A stretch of 27,540 nt of DNA from SIG450 sp045658425 (GTDB lineage: Bacteria; Bacillota; Clostridia; UMGS1840; HGM11507). The translations under genes were made by a program, and so were the position numbers. This document shows, one piece after another, positions 1 to 9,688 of the stretch; positions within the stretch are counted from its first letter, which is position 1; every line of letters starts with the position of its first letter. The notes below the pieces were generated by a model. It ran no database searches. It had not been told where the DNA came from and saw only the letters and a program-made list of their open reading frames with translations. Location: NCBI GenBank assembly GCA_045658425.1, contig JAZOVB010000097.1, positions 1 to 27,540 on the forward strand, in the 5' to 3' direction.

Positions 1-1
1 A

Positions 2-3000
2 GTTTCAATATTTGTGTCACTCATACCATTATCGGTTTTTGCAAAAGAATATGTTGTGTATGAGAAATTTGAAGGATACGAAAAGGCAAAAATTACATCT
101 TTGACATCCGTGTGCACAATCGGAGGTCAGGACGGTTCATCATATGAAATTAAAGAAGACCCTTCGGAAGAAATTGATAACGCTCTTTATGTTAAAAATG
201 ATGCAACCGCGAGTACGAGTACCAGTGACCATACAGCAAATATAAATCTTGAGATAAACCGTTCGGGGAAAATCACGGTAGAATTTAAAATATATATTGA
301 TAATATCACCAAACTTCATATTGCACTTTCGAAAACTCACCTTACTTTTAAAAACGGTAAGGTACTGTATTGGAAAAAGGGAAGCACTTCAGGTACTTCT
401 ACAGGTTCAGTATACGAATATAACAAATGGCATACTGTGAAACTCGTAGTAGACACTGATAAAGAAGTTTATGATTTTTACTTAAATGACAAGGAAGTTT
501 TGTCCGAAACTTCCTTGCGTGGAGATGATGGATATTTTAAAAATAACGGAATAAAAAAATGCTTAATTCAAAGTGCTGTTTCGAAAGGAAACATCGGAGA
601 AGCTTACATTGATAATATAAGTGTAATTTCAGGAGATGAAAGTGAAGTCTTTACACCTTCGGATATTTTAGAAGAAGGTGAAGAAGGGTTGAACCTTCGC
701 TGGAGACCTTCCGATAAATTTGTTACTTACGATAATCCTCCGCTTTTTACATGGCCTGCAATTCCGATGGCATTTAACTATACAATCCAGCTTTCAAGAA
801 GTGAGGAAATGAGTAATTGTGTTGAATACACAACTATTAAAAATTATTTCTCACCACAGGAAATTATGGATAAGGGTGTATGGTACTGGAGAGTTAACGG
901 AACTAATATGAACGGTACTACCGAATGGTCGGATATTAAGCGTTTTCGAATTGCCGAAAATGCTGCAGAGAATATTATTCCCGATACTTCTCAAATGAGG
1001 GAGTCCATTAAGAAAGAACATCCAAGACTGTGGTTTAATGACGATACTTTAATAGAATATCGTGATGCTATATCCTACGGAGATGCAAAAGAGGCTTATG
1101 AAGCAATAAAAGAAGCAGTGGATGCTTCTAAAAACAACAGAACTGCCCAGGCACCTGAAGATAAGTATCCAAGCGGAACAGAAACACAGCGTAAAAACTA
1201 TGCATTGGATATATTGGAAAATATGTATCATACAGCATTTGTATTTATGATAGAAGGCGAACTTACATACGCAATAAAAGCTATTTCAATGCTGGAAGAT
1301 ATTTCTGAGTGGGATCAGGCAGGATTTACCAGTTATAAGACTCAGGACCAGATTCATCGTGATATAGTATTAAAATGCTCCATAGTTTATGACTGGCTAT
1401 ATAATTTGCTTTCAACTACTCAAAAGGAAAAAGTTTTAACTATGCTCAAAGAAAGAGTGGAAACAATGTATGTTCCACTTATGCTCCAGCATCCGCTTGA
1501 TAAAAAGCCATACGATTCCCACGGAACTACCGCATCAAAAATAATGTTTACGGTTTGCTTTGCTCTTATGCATGACTTAGACGAAGCGGCAGAATGGTTT
1601 GAAAATATTCAGCCGTTTTACTACAAAATTAAAGCATGGGGCGGAGAAGACGGCGGACATGCCAACGGAACCGGCTACTCTAACGGAACAACAGCAGCAG
1701 CAGATGTTGCCCGTCACGATATGGTTTACACTTCAACAGGGTATGAATCCTGGGGCGGAGGAAGAGAAGCAGGCGAAACACCGAATAAATATTATATGTA
1801 CTTTATGTCAAACGGTGCACCTGTCGGCTCTTTCGGAGATGACGAAACTATTTCTCCTATAAATGAAACAGTAAGTCTTACAAGATATATTACAGACGCG
1901 GTAAGATATAATGACTCTGCAAATAAATGGGCATCCGAAACAAGAGGCACCAAACCTTATACTAAGGAGCCAATGCTATTTAAATATTTTAATAATGATG
2001 TTGAGTCGATACCACCTTTTGATATGATAAATTCATATTATGACCGTGATATAGGCTGGATTGCAATGAAGTCTGATATTATAGACCCATGGCATACCGC
2101 ACTTCATTTTAAATCAAGCTACTGGGGTTCATATAACCATACACACGCGGATAATAACGGATTTATGCTTTATGCTTACGGCGAACCGTTGGCAGTATCC
2201 ACAGGATACTTTGACTCTTATTACTCTGACCATGACCTTAATTATTCCAAACAGACTCTTGCTCATAACGCAATTACAATTAATGGCGGAAAAGGTCAGA
2301 CTATAAGCAGTTCGGACGGCGAAGCAAACATCAACGCAAAAGGTAAAATAACAGGATATCTTCACGGCGATAAATTCAATCTTGCATCGGGAAATGCCGA
2401 AAGAGCATACCCTGATCTTGATAAGGCGGATAGATACCTTATCTACCTAAAACCTGATTATGTTGTGGTAATAGACGAACTTTCCGCAAATGACGATAAG
2501 CCGACTCAGTTTGAATTTAACTTAAAAGGTTACTCAAAATATGAGGTGGATAAAGAGGCTCAAACTGCTGTTATGACTCAGGGAAGAGCAAAACTTTTTG
2601 CTACCTTCCAGTATCCTGAAGCAACTGATATTGAAGAGCTTGATTCTTTTATAGGTATAGACGGAGAAGAACACCGACCGCCCGTTCTTAGTAACCGAGA
2701 CAAAAAGCATAGAAAAGACCATTACGGAGTAAGATTTGATACCGATAAAGTATCGGATGCCGTTATGGTAACAACACTTGATGTTTTAAAAGCAGACGAA
2801 GAGAACAAAAATGTTACTGTTAGCAAAAATGAAGAATGTATGAAAATTACCGTTGAAGGTAATAAAGAGGTATATGTACGCCTTGACTATAACAAAGAAG
2901 AAGTTTCTTATGACGATGTTACTTTTAAAGGTACTGCAGCAGTATTTGAAGATGATTCATTTATGCTTGTTAACGGAACTGAACTTATAAAGAACGGCAT

Positions 3001-4291
3001 AACACTTATATCTTCCGATGTTCCGGCAGATATCTCTTATGAAACAGGCGAAATCCATATTTTCGGAAATGAAGACGGTAAAGCGGAAGTTTCTCTTCCA
3101 TTCAAAGTAAATGAGATTAAAAATGAAAACGGATTTGAAATAAAGAGTGTTAATGATGCGGGTTATAACTATAACACAATGCCTTATAAATGGGCACAAG
3201 ACTCTTATAATATGATAAATATAGATTATGAAGCTGGTATTCATAATATGTATTTAAACGGCACACCCGTTATGAAATATGACGGACTGACAGTCAGAAT
3301 AAACGGAAGAGTTGCCGAATACGAAAATCCTCCGTTTATCGAAAATGATACATTATACGTTCCATTGGTTGAAACTGTTAAAATGTATGGTTGTCATGCT
3401 ACAAAATTAACAAATTCATATTCTATTACTAAATCAAGAGAATCTTACGGCGATTATACAATAAGAGACAGGACAAACCGAAAGATGAGAGTATATGCCG
3501 ATTCGACAGAAGCTTTGTATAACAACGAAGAGGTTACATTAGGTAAACCCACCATTGTAAAAGATGGTATTTACTATATTCCATTTAAGGAATATTACGA
3601 AGTGTTTACCGACCGAATAGGCTGGAGCGATTATGCAAAAACCGCATGGGTATATACCGAGCCTGTTTACTGTGACGATTTATCTTCAACTGTGTCACCG
3701 TCAACGGAATATATGAACGACAGTGAATATATAAAATATTTAAAAAATAAAGTCGTAACAGTGACCAATGAAGAAAGTGGAAATGTCAGTGCTTCATTCG
3801 GCGGTACATATACAACTGTTAATTATACAATTACCCCTGAAGAGGGAAGTTATATAGAAAATGTAATTTATGACGGAAATCCGATAGGTGCATTTAATTC
3901 GTCAGAAGTTACATTCAAACAAACGGAGAATACTTCGAAAAAACTCGAGATTATTTTCAAAAAATATACTCCATCATCACCCACTCTTTTTATATCGCCT
4001 TTTAAATTTAAAGTTGGCGATTCAACTTACCTTTTCTTAAAACTTCTTTCAAACGGTGTTGAGGTTTCAGAGTATGGTATGGTAATGTCTACTGCAAAAA
4101 AAGAGCCTACCATAGAGAATGCGATAAAAGTTCCGTTTGATAAAGAAATAACCTCATACGGATATTATGGATACGAGGTAATAAATAAGACGGGTGTTAC
4201 AAATCAACCTTTCTATATAAGACCTTATGCAAAAGTCGAAGATGGTTATATATACGGTGATGTTTCGTATATTGAACCTTCAAAGATATAG
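2..4291 (+). CDS. Heparinase II/III-like polysaccharide lyase, 5' partial
   Basis: Very large secreted lyase, probably cutting uronic-acid polysaccharides outside the cell. The frame is open from base 2 and the first visible residues (VSIFVSLIPLSVFAKE) align with the inner part of the signal peptide of the next gene, so the true start lies roughly 10 codons off the left edge; the GTG at 14 is not the start. Order of parts: LamG-like jelly roll (about 40-640), Fn3-like segment typical of DUF4962 (about 690-960, LRWRP, NPPLFTWP, WYWRVNG), alpha/alpha toroid starting at HPRLWF (about 1020), the heparinase II/III beta-sheet block with NHTHAD near 2134-2151, ADRYLIYLKPDY, and a copper-amine-oxidase-N-like domain (about 3240-3660). 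A further 170-residue tail (3715-4288) with an InlB B-repeat-like part is absent from the second lyase. No SLH or LPXTG anchor. Family call is firm; substrate unknown. Confidence 0.88.
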   Translation, partial: VSIFVSLIPLSVFAKEYVVYEKFEGYEKAKITSLTSVCTIGGQDGSSYEIKEDPSEEIDNALYVKNDATASTSTSDHTANINLEINRSGKITVEFKIYIDNITKLHIALSKTHLTFKNGKVLYWKKGSTSGTSTGSVYEYNKWHTVKLVVDTDKEVYDFYLNDKEVLSETSLRGDDGYFKNNGIKKCLIQSAVSKGNIGEAYIDNISVISGDESEVFTPSDILEEGEEGLNLRWRPSDKFVTYDNPPLFTWPAIPMAFNYTIQLSRSEEMSNCVEYTTIKNYFSPQEIMDKGVWYWRVNGTNMNGTTEWSDIKRFRIAENAAENIIPDTSQMRESIKKEHPRLWFNDDTLIEYRDAISYGDAKEAYEAIKEAVDASKNNRTAQAPEDKYPSGTETQRKNYALDILENMYHTAFVFMIEGELTYAIKAISMLEDISEWDQAGFTSYKTQDQIHRDIVLKCSIVYDWLYNLLSTTQKEKVLTMLKERVETMYVPLMLQHPLDKKPYDSHGTTASKIMFTVCFALMHDLDEAAEWFENIQPFYYKIKAWGGEDGGHANGTGYSNGTTAAADVARHDMVYTSTGYESWGGGREAGETPNKYYMYFMSNGAPVGSFGDDETISPINETVSLTRYITDAVRYNDSANKWASETRGTKPYTKEPMLFKYFNNDVESIPPFDMINSYYDRDIGWIAMKSDIIDPWHTALHFKSSYWGSYNHTHADNNGFMLYAYGEPLAVSTGYFDSYYSDHDLNYSKQTLAHNAITINGGKGQTISSSDGEANINAKGKITGYLHGDKFNLASGNAERAYPDLDKADRYLIYLKPDYVVVIDELSANDDKPTQFEFNLKGYSKYEVDKEAQTAVMTQGRAKLFATFQYPEATDIEELDSFIGIDGEEHRPPVLSNRDKKHRKDHYGVRFDTDKVSDAVMVTTLDVLKADEENKNVTVSKNEECMKITVEGNKEVYVRLDYNKEEVSYDDVTFKGTAAVFEDDSFMLVNGTELIKNGITLISSDVPADISYETGEIHIFGNEDGKAEVSLPFKVNEIKNENGFEIKSVNDAGYNYNTMPYKWAQDSYNMINIDYEAGIHNMYLNGTPVMKYDGLTVRINGRVAEYENPPFIENDTLYVPLVETVKMYGCHATKLTNSYSITKSRESYGDYTIRDRTNRKMRVYADSTEALYNNEEVTLGKPTIVKDGIYYIPFKEYYEVFTDRIGWSDYAKTAWVYTEPVYCDDLSSTVSPSTEYMNDSEYIKYLKNKVVTVTNEESGNVSASFGGTYTTVNYTITPEEGSYIENVIYDGNPIGAFNSSEVTFKQTENTSKKLEIIFKKYTPSSPTLFISPFKFKVGDSTYLFLKLLSNGVEVSEYGMVMSTAKKEPTIENAIKVPFDKEITSYGYYGYEVINKTGVTNQPFYIRPYAKVEDGYIYGDVSYIEPSKI

Positions 4292-4318
4292 AAAAGGAAT
4301 AAAAAAGGAGGTTAAATA

Positions 4319-7300
4319 ATGAAAAAAATAATTTCTCTTATTCTTGCTTTATCTGTATTTCTTTCTCTGATACCTCTTACAGGTTTAGCGAAAGAATATG
4401 TGGTGTATCAGGATTTTGAAGGATTTGAACTTGGTGAATCCGAGGTTTCAACGAGTACCCTTACCGTTGGAGGCCAGGAGGGTGCTTCCTTTGAAATCGT
4501 AAATCCTCCGCGTTCTTTAAATAAGGCATTGTATGTTGCAAATGATGCAAAATACAGCACAAAGTCTATAACTGCCAACACTTATCTTGTGATTAACAGT
4601 TCTGGTAAGCTTACTGTTGAATTTAAAATATATCCCGTAGATTATACTCAGACAACAGTAGGCATATCAAGCCGTGTTAACGGCAACAAGACTTTTCTTA
4701 TAATGAAGGATGGTGCGATTAAGCCATACAGCGGAGACCCCGCATCATCACTTTCAGAATTTGCAAGACCATACGATGCAAAGGAATGGCATAAAGTTAA
4801 ACTTGTGTTGGATATAGATAACGAATTATACGATTTTTATTTCAATGATAAACTTGTTGTATCAGATCTTGCACTTCCTGGGCGAAAAGGCCATTTCAAA
4901 GAATACGGAGTATATCGCTGCCTTATTCAGCGTTCCGTTACAAAGGGAAACTATGGTGAAGCATACTTTGATGATATGAGTGTGCTTTCCGGGGAGGACA
5001 GTGATGAGATTACACCTGCAGTTATGAAAGAAGAAGGCGAAGAAGGTTTATACCTTCGCTGGAGGCCTGTTGATAAATTTGTTACATACGACAATCCTCC
5101 GCTTTTTACATGGCCTGTAATCCCGATGGCAAAAGAATATACAATCCAGTTATCACAAAAAGAAGATATGTCTGAAATTAAATATGAATATAAATCAGAT
5201 TCAAGCTTTTACGCACCTCAGCATACTTTGGACAAAGGTGTATGGTACTGGAGAGTTAACGGAACTAATATGAACGGTACTACTGAATGGTCAGAAATAA
5301 AGCGTTTCAGAATTGCGGAAAATGCTGCGGAAAGTATTATTCCCGACGCAGATACTATGGCTGCGAATATCAGCGTCGCACATCCAAGATTGTGGTTTAA
5401 TAATGAAACTTTAAAAGAATACCGTGATGCTGTATCAAAAGGTGATGCTAAAGTTGCCTATGAGGAGCTAAAGAAAACAGTTGACGCAACTCTTTCGGTT
5501 GTAGATGCAAAAGACCCTAATGAAGATTTTTATTATCCTGAAAATGCAACCTCGGGAGAAAAAACGGTTATAAAAAATAAACTTAAAACTTATGCACTTG
5601 AGAAAACTACAAATATGTATCAGTCTGCATTTGTTTATATGATAGAAGACGATATAAAATATGCCGAAAAAGCAATTAAACTTTTAGAGGCAATTTCAGA
5701 GTGGGATCAGTCAGGATTTTCAGGTTATAAAACTCATGACCAGGTTCATCGTGATGTAGCACATAAGTGTTCTATAGTTTATGACTGGCTTTACAATCTT
5801 TTAACAGACGCTCAGCGTGAGAAGGTTGTAAAGATGATTAAGGAAAGAGTGGAAACAATGTATGTTCCGCTTATGCTTCAGCATCCACTTGATGAACTGC
5901 CTTACGATTCTCACGGTACAACTGCATCAAAAATGATATTTACAATTTGTTTTGCACTTATGCACGATGTTCCCGAAGCTTCGGACTGGTTTGAAAATAT
6001 TCAGCCATTTTATTACAAAGTTCAGGGATGGGGTGGAGAAGACGGTGGCCATGCAAACGGTACTGGTTATGCAAATGGCAGCTTAAAGGCAGAAGATACA
6101 GCCCGTCATGATTTGGTTTATACCTCAACAGGCTATAAGTCATGGGGCGGAGAAGCCGAAGTAGGTGAAACGCCGAATAAATATCTTATGTTCTTTATGT
6201 CAAACGGTGCACCTGTTGGTTCATTTGGGGATGACGAAACTATTCCTCCTATAAGAGAAACGGTAAGTCTTACAAGATATATTGTAGGTGCAGTAAGATA
6301 TAACGACTCTGCAAACAAATGGGCATCTGAAACAAGAGGTACTAAACCTTATATTAAGGAGCCGATGTTACTTAAATATTTTAATAACGATGTTGAGTCA
6401 ATCCCGCCTTTTGATATGATGAATACTTATCATGACCGTGATATAGGCTGGATTGCAATGAAATCGGATATTATAGACCCATGGCATACAGCGCTTCATT
6501 TTAAATCAAGTTTTTGGGGTTCATATAACCATTCACATGCGGATAATAACGGATTTATGCTTTATGCTTATGGCGAACCTTTAGCAGTATCTTCAGGATA
6601 TTTTGACTATTATTACTCTGACCACGATAAGAATTACTCTCATCAGACACTGGCTCATAACGCAATTACTCATGATGGCGGAAAAGGGCAGACAGTTGGT
6701 AATACAAATCCTGAGGGAAGCATCAATTCAAAAGGTAAAATAACAGGTTATCTTCACGGTGATAAATTCAATCTTGCATCGGGAAATGCTGAGAGGGCAT
6801 ATCCTGATCTGGATAAAGCGGACAGATACCTTATCTACTTAAAACCCGATTATGTTATAGTAATAGATGAACTTTCCGCAAATGATGATACGCCGACTCA
6901 GTTTGAGTTTAACTTAAAAGGTTTCTCAAAATATGAGGTTGATAAAGAAGAACAAACTGCCGTTATGACTCAGGGAAGAGCAAAACTTTATGCAACCTTC
7001 CAGTATCCTAAAGCGGCTGATATCGAAGAGTTTGATACCTTTATAGGAATAGATGGACTGGAACACAGACCATCCGCAGAAAAGTTACCGAAACGTAAAG
7101 ACCATTATGGAGTAAGATTTGATACTGACAAAGTATCTGATGCAGTAATGGTAACAACACTTGATGTTTTAAAAAATGATGAAAACAATAAAGATGTTAC
7201 AGTAAATAAAAATGACGAGTGTATGGAAATTATAGTTGAAGGTAACAAAAAAGTATATGTACGCCTTGATTATAATAAGGAAAAAGTATCTTTCGGTAAT

Positions 7301-8146
7301 GTATCCTTTAAAGGTACAGCAGCAGTATTCGAGGATGATTCCTTTATGCTTGTTAACGGAACCGAACTTATAAAGGATGGCGTAACACTTATTTCTGCCG
7401 ATGTACCAACGGATATTTCTTACGAAACAGGCGAAATCCATATCTACGGAAATGAAGACGGTAAAGCGGAAGTTAATCTTTCATTCAAAGTAAATGATAT
7501 AAAAAATGAAAAGGGCTTTGAAATTGCAAGTTTTAATTCCGATAAATATGATTATGATACAATGCCTTATAAATGGACTCAAAACGAGGACAACACTATA
7601 AATATAGATTTTGAAGCAGGAATTCATAATATGTATTTAAACGGCACACCTGTTATGAAATATGACGGGCTGACAGTCAGAATTAACGGCAGAGTTGCCG
7701 AATATGAAAATCCTGCATTTTCCGAAAACGGTACAGTATATGTTCCTTTACTTGAAACAACCAAAATGTATAACGCAGAAGTAACACAAGATGGAGATAA
7801 GTACACAATACTAAAATCAAGAGAATCTTACGGCGATTATACAATGAACAATAGAAAAGACCGTTCAATGACAGTGTATGCAAATTCAACTGATGCCCTG
7901 TATAACGGGGAGGCAGTTACACTAAGTAAACCTACGGTTTTGAAAAACGGAGTTTTATATATTCCTCTGAGAGCATACTACGAAGTATTTACCAACCGTA
8001 TAGGCTGGAGTGATTATGCTTCTACCGCTTGGGTATATACCGAACCTGTTTACTGTGACGATATGTCGTCAACACAGTCGCCGAGAACGGATATTATGAC
8101 CGATGAGGAATACGCAGAATATCAGAAGAAACGCGGAGAAATTTAA
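4319..8146 (+). CDS. Heparinase II/III-like polysaccharide lyase, full length
   Basis: Secreted 1275-residue paralogue of the gene just upstream (27-base gap, AAGGAGG before ATG). Signal peptide is residues 1-24, cleaved near TGLA. A LamG-like module spans about 26-235, the DUF4962-type Fn3 segment about 243-340, the alpha/alpha toroid about 355-620, and heparinase II/III C-terminal beta sheet about 700-900. A copper-amine-oxidase-N-like domain occupies about 1110-1260. Likely catalytic or metal-site residues, by family analogy: His532 in YDSHG, Asn580 and Tyr584 in NGTGY, and His738/His740/Asp742 in NHSHAD. Family members cleave glycosaminoglycans or alginate-like chains by beta-elimination, leaving an unsaturated uronate. 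The catalytic core is close to the first copy in sequence, while the LamG module is far more diverged, suggesting different chain targeting. It ends without the extra tail of copy one. Substrate (heparin, chondroitin, hyaluronan, other) cannot be told from sequence. Confidence 0.9.
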   Translation: MKKIISLILALSVFLSLIPLTGLAKEYVVYQDFEGFELGESEVSTSTLTVGGQEGASFEIVNPPRSLNKALYVANDAKYSTKSITANTYLVINSSGKLTVEFKIYPVDYTQTTVGISSRVNGNKTFLIMKDGAIKPYSGDPASSLSEFARPYDAKEWHKVKLVLDIDNELYDFYFNDKLVVSDLALPGRKGHFKEYGVYRCLIQRSVTKGNYGEAYFDDMSVLSGEDSDEITPAVMKEEGEEGLYLRWRPVDKFVTYDNPPLFTWPVIPMAKEYTIQLSQKEDMSEIKYEYKSDSSFYAPQHTLDKGVWYWRVNGTNMNGTTEWSEIKRFRIAENAAESIIPDADTMAANISVAHPRLWFNNETLKEYRDAVSKGDAKVAYEELKKTVDATLSVVDAKDPNEDFYYPENATSGEKTVIKNKLKTYALEKTTNMYQSAFVYMIEDDIKYAEKAIKLLEAISEWDQSGFSGYKTHDQVHRDVAHKCSIVYDWLYNLLTDAQREKVVKMIKERVETMYVPLMLQHPLDELPYDSHGTTASKMIFTICFALMHDVPEASDWFENIQPFYYKVQGWGGEDGGHANGTGYANGSLKAEDTARHDLVYTSTGYKSWGGEAEVGETPNKYLMFFMSNGAPVGSFGDDETIPPIRETVSLTRYIVGAVRYNDSANKWASETRGTKPYIKEPMLLKYFNNDVESIPPFDMMNTYHDRDIGWIAMKSDIIDPWHTALHFKSSFWGSYNHSHADNNGFMLYAYGEPLAVSSGYFDYYYSDHDKNYSHQTLAHNAITHDGGKGQTVGNTNPEGSINSKGKITGYLHGDKFNLASGNAERAYPDLDKADRYLIYLKPDYVIVIDELSANDDTPTQFEFNLKGFSKYEVDKEEQTAVMTQGRAKLYATFQYPKAADIEEFDTFIGIDGLEHRPSAEKLPKRKDHYGVRFDTDKVSDAVMVTTLDVLKNDENNKDVTVNKNDECMEIIVEGNKKVYVRLDYNKEKVSFGNVSFKGTAAVFEDDSFMLVNGTELIKDGVTLISADVPTDISYETGEIHIYGNEDGKAEVNLSFKVNDIKNEKGFEIASFNSDKYDYDTMPYKWTQNEDNTINIDFEAGIHNMYLNGTPVMKYDGLTVRINGRVAEYENPAFSENGTVYVPLLETTKMYNAEVTQDGDKYTILKSRESYGDYTMNNRKDRSMTVYANSTDALYNGEAVTLSKPTVLKNGVLYIPLRAYYEVFTNRIGWSDYASTAWVYTEPVYCDDMSSTQSPRTDIMTDEEYAEYQKKRGEI

Positions 8147-8203
8147 ACAAATGCTTATTTTAAATTTCATAAAAATAATTATTTTAAAGAAAGGATGATT
8201 GAT

Positions 8204-8347
8204 ATGAAAAAATATCAAAAACCTCAATTTGAATTGCAAAACGTAATTCAGAAAGAAAACATCTCTTCACTTGCTCAATGGCTTGAAACAGGTGAGGGGC
8301 AAGCGTATAGTCAAGCCGGAATAACCACTTACGTTATTGAATCTTAA
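8204..8347 (+). CDS. 47-residue peptide of unknown function
   Basis: A short ORF, ATG at 8204 behind AAAGGA (8190-8195 region), encoding a peptide that begins MKKYQKPQFELQ and ends GITTYVIES. Its TAA (8345-8347) runs directly into the AAAGGAGGG ribosome binding site of the next gene, so the two are translated from one message. No signal peptide, no transmembrane segment and no cysteine. The start KKYxKPxxE resembles the opening of many uncharacterised short Clostridia peptides, some of which have been considered peptide precursors, but I recognise no characterised family. No maturation enzyme (radical SAM, lanthipeptide synthase, C39 peptidase) is in the window. The base composition and RBS spacing argue for a real gene; function unknown. 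Confidence 0.62.
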   Translation: MKKYQKPQFELQNVIQKENISSLAQWLETGEGQAYSQAGITTYVIES

Positions 8348-8363
8348 AAGGAGGGAAAGTAAA

Positions 8364-9623
8364 ATGAAAAAAGTAATTTCACTATTAGTTATCTTTAGCA
8401 TTGTGCTTGCAATGTCTGTTACTGCTTTTGCCGTGCCAACAATCGAATATGTATTCGGCGGAACAGAGGAAGATGGAAATTATTACTACTATATGTTCGG
8501 TAAGAATAATACTGATGCGACAGAAGTAGGTATAACAATCGAAGGAAAAGAAAAACTGTTTAACCTAAATACTGAAGGACTTGCAACTGCTCAGACAAGC
8601 GGTAAATACGGTATAGGTGTAGCTGACCCTCTTAATAAGCTTGGTGCTTCATTCAAAGTAACACCTTATCAGGTTGTTTCAGATGTAAAGGAAACAGGAG
8701 TTGAGCAACCTATAGTTAAAGAAGAAGTTATAAACAGCGATGAAATTGAAGAAGTTAATGTAGCTTTACCTTCTCTTTCTGTTAAAAATGCAGAGGGTGA
8801 TGAGTTAATTTCAGATTTTGATGCAGCTACAACTACTTACTATGTACCTGTTTCTGCATTAACAGATGAACTTACAGTTACAGCACAGGCAGATAATGCC
8901 GAAACAACAACAGTTAAAGAAGATGCAAACAACCAGTATGTTATTACTGTTACAGGAGAAAACGAAGAATCAAATACATATTATGTTAAATACAGAGTTC
9001 CCGTTACAGCTGAAATAACCTATAACAGTGTTGAGACAGCAAATGGCGGTTCTTATACAGCATATGTTGATTCAGTGGTACCAAACACTAACTGGTTTGG
9101 TTCAGGTGTGGATGGACTTCGTTTAAGAGGTAGTTGGAACAGTTATATGGAATATAAAATCGACACCACTTCCGACATTAAACTTATTTCAGCTACGCTT
9201 TCGGAAACCGGTGCAAGAATATCTAATAGTTCAACTGTTGACGAGACTAAAGATGATATTGTTTCAGTGTACCAGAATGTGAAGAACTATGAGGATGTAT
9301 ATGATTCAGAAAACGCAAAACTAAAGGATTTATTAAAATTAGAACTGGTTAATGAAAATGAAGCTGTCTTATTAAATTCCTATAAGATTACAGAAGACTG
9401 GGTAGCGTCGAATTCAATTAAAACAACTCCGAATGGTAAGTCTACTTACAAGATATTCAGAATCCCGGAAATGACTCTGGATGTATCGAAGATGAAAGTA
9501 TATGAAGGTAATGTTATAATTCTTTATGCTAAATCTGATAAAGAAATTATTAAAAGTAACAAACCACAATTTTTACTATATGTTCCTCCTGTACTTACAG
9601 TGGAATACATTGTTTGTGATTAG
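8364..9623 (+). CDS. Secreted protein with cadherin-like beta-sandwich domain
   Basis: A 419-residue exported protein. I chose ATG 8364 because AAAGGAGGG (8347-8355) sits 8 bases upstream and the product then starts with a clean signal peptide (residues 1-23, cut after TAFA); the frame extends up to a TTG at 8337 but that would overlap the peptide gene and lengthen the signal. Residues about 143-220 (LPSLSVKNAEG...TTYYVPV...VTGENEESNTYYVKY) look like the Firmicutes cadherin-like beta-sandwich domain (Pfam Cadherin-like type). The remaining 200 residues are beta-rich, with no motif I recognise. No SLH, LPXTG or catalytic motif. Lying between two lyases and an SLH protein, it may bind polysaccharide or help assemble a surface complex; this is inference. 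Confidence 0.8.
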   Translation: MKKVISLLVIFSIVLAMSVTAFAVPTIEYVFGGTEEDGNYYYYMFGKNNTDATEVGITIEGKEKLFNLNTEGLATAQTSGKYGIGVADPLNKLGASFKVTPYQVVSDVKETGVEQPIVKEEVINSDEIEEVNVALPSLSVKNAEGDELISDFDAATTTYYVPVSALTDELTVTAQADNAETTTVKEDANNQYVITVTGENEESNTYYVKYRVPVTAEITYNSVETANGGSYTAYVDSVVPNTNWFGSGVDGLRLRGSWNSYMEYKIDTTSDIKLISATLSETGARISNSSTVDETKDDIVSVYQNVKNYEDVYDSENAKLKDLLKLELVNENEAVLLNSYKITEDWVASNSIKTTPNGKSTYKIFRIPEMTLDVSKMKVYEGNVIILYAKSDKEIIKSNKPQFLLYVPPVLTVEYIVCD

Positions 9624-9635
9624 TTAATACATTGT

Positions 9636-9667
9636 GTTAGCCGTTGGATATTCTTTCGACGGCTAAC
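9636..9667 (+). promoter_or_regulatory. Intercistronic stem-loop
   Basis: GTTAGCCGT (9636-9644) and ACGGCTAAC (9659-9667) form a perfect 9-bp stem with a 14-base loop between two secreted-protein genes. No U-tract follows (TTAAACAAAGGG), so it is more likely an RNA stability or processing element, or a leaky terminator, than a full stop. It would allow the SLH gene downstream to be expressed at a different level. Confidence 0.5.
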
Positions 9668-9688
9668 TTAAACAAAGGGAGACAAAAT

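Noticed and set aside
14..16. GTG as the start codon of the first lyase
   Set aside because: Residues before it match the signal peptide of the paralogue in the same frame, so the gene begins off the left edge.
1599..1862. 87-residue open frame in a second + frame
   Set aside because: Inside the conserved catalytic core of the first lyase; no independent RBS.
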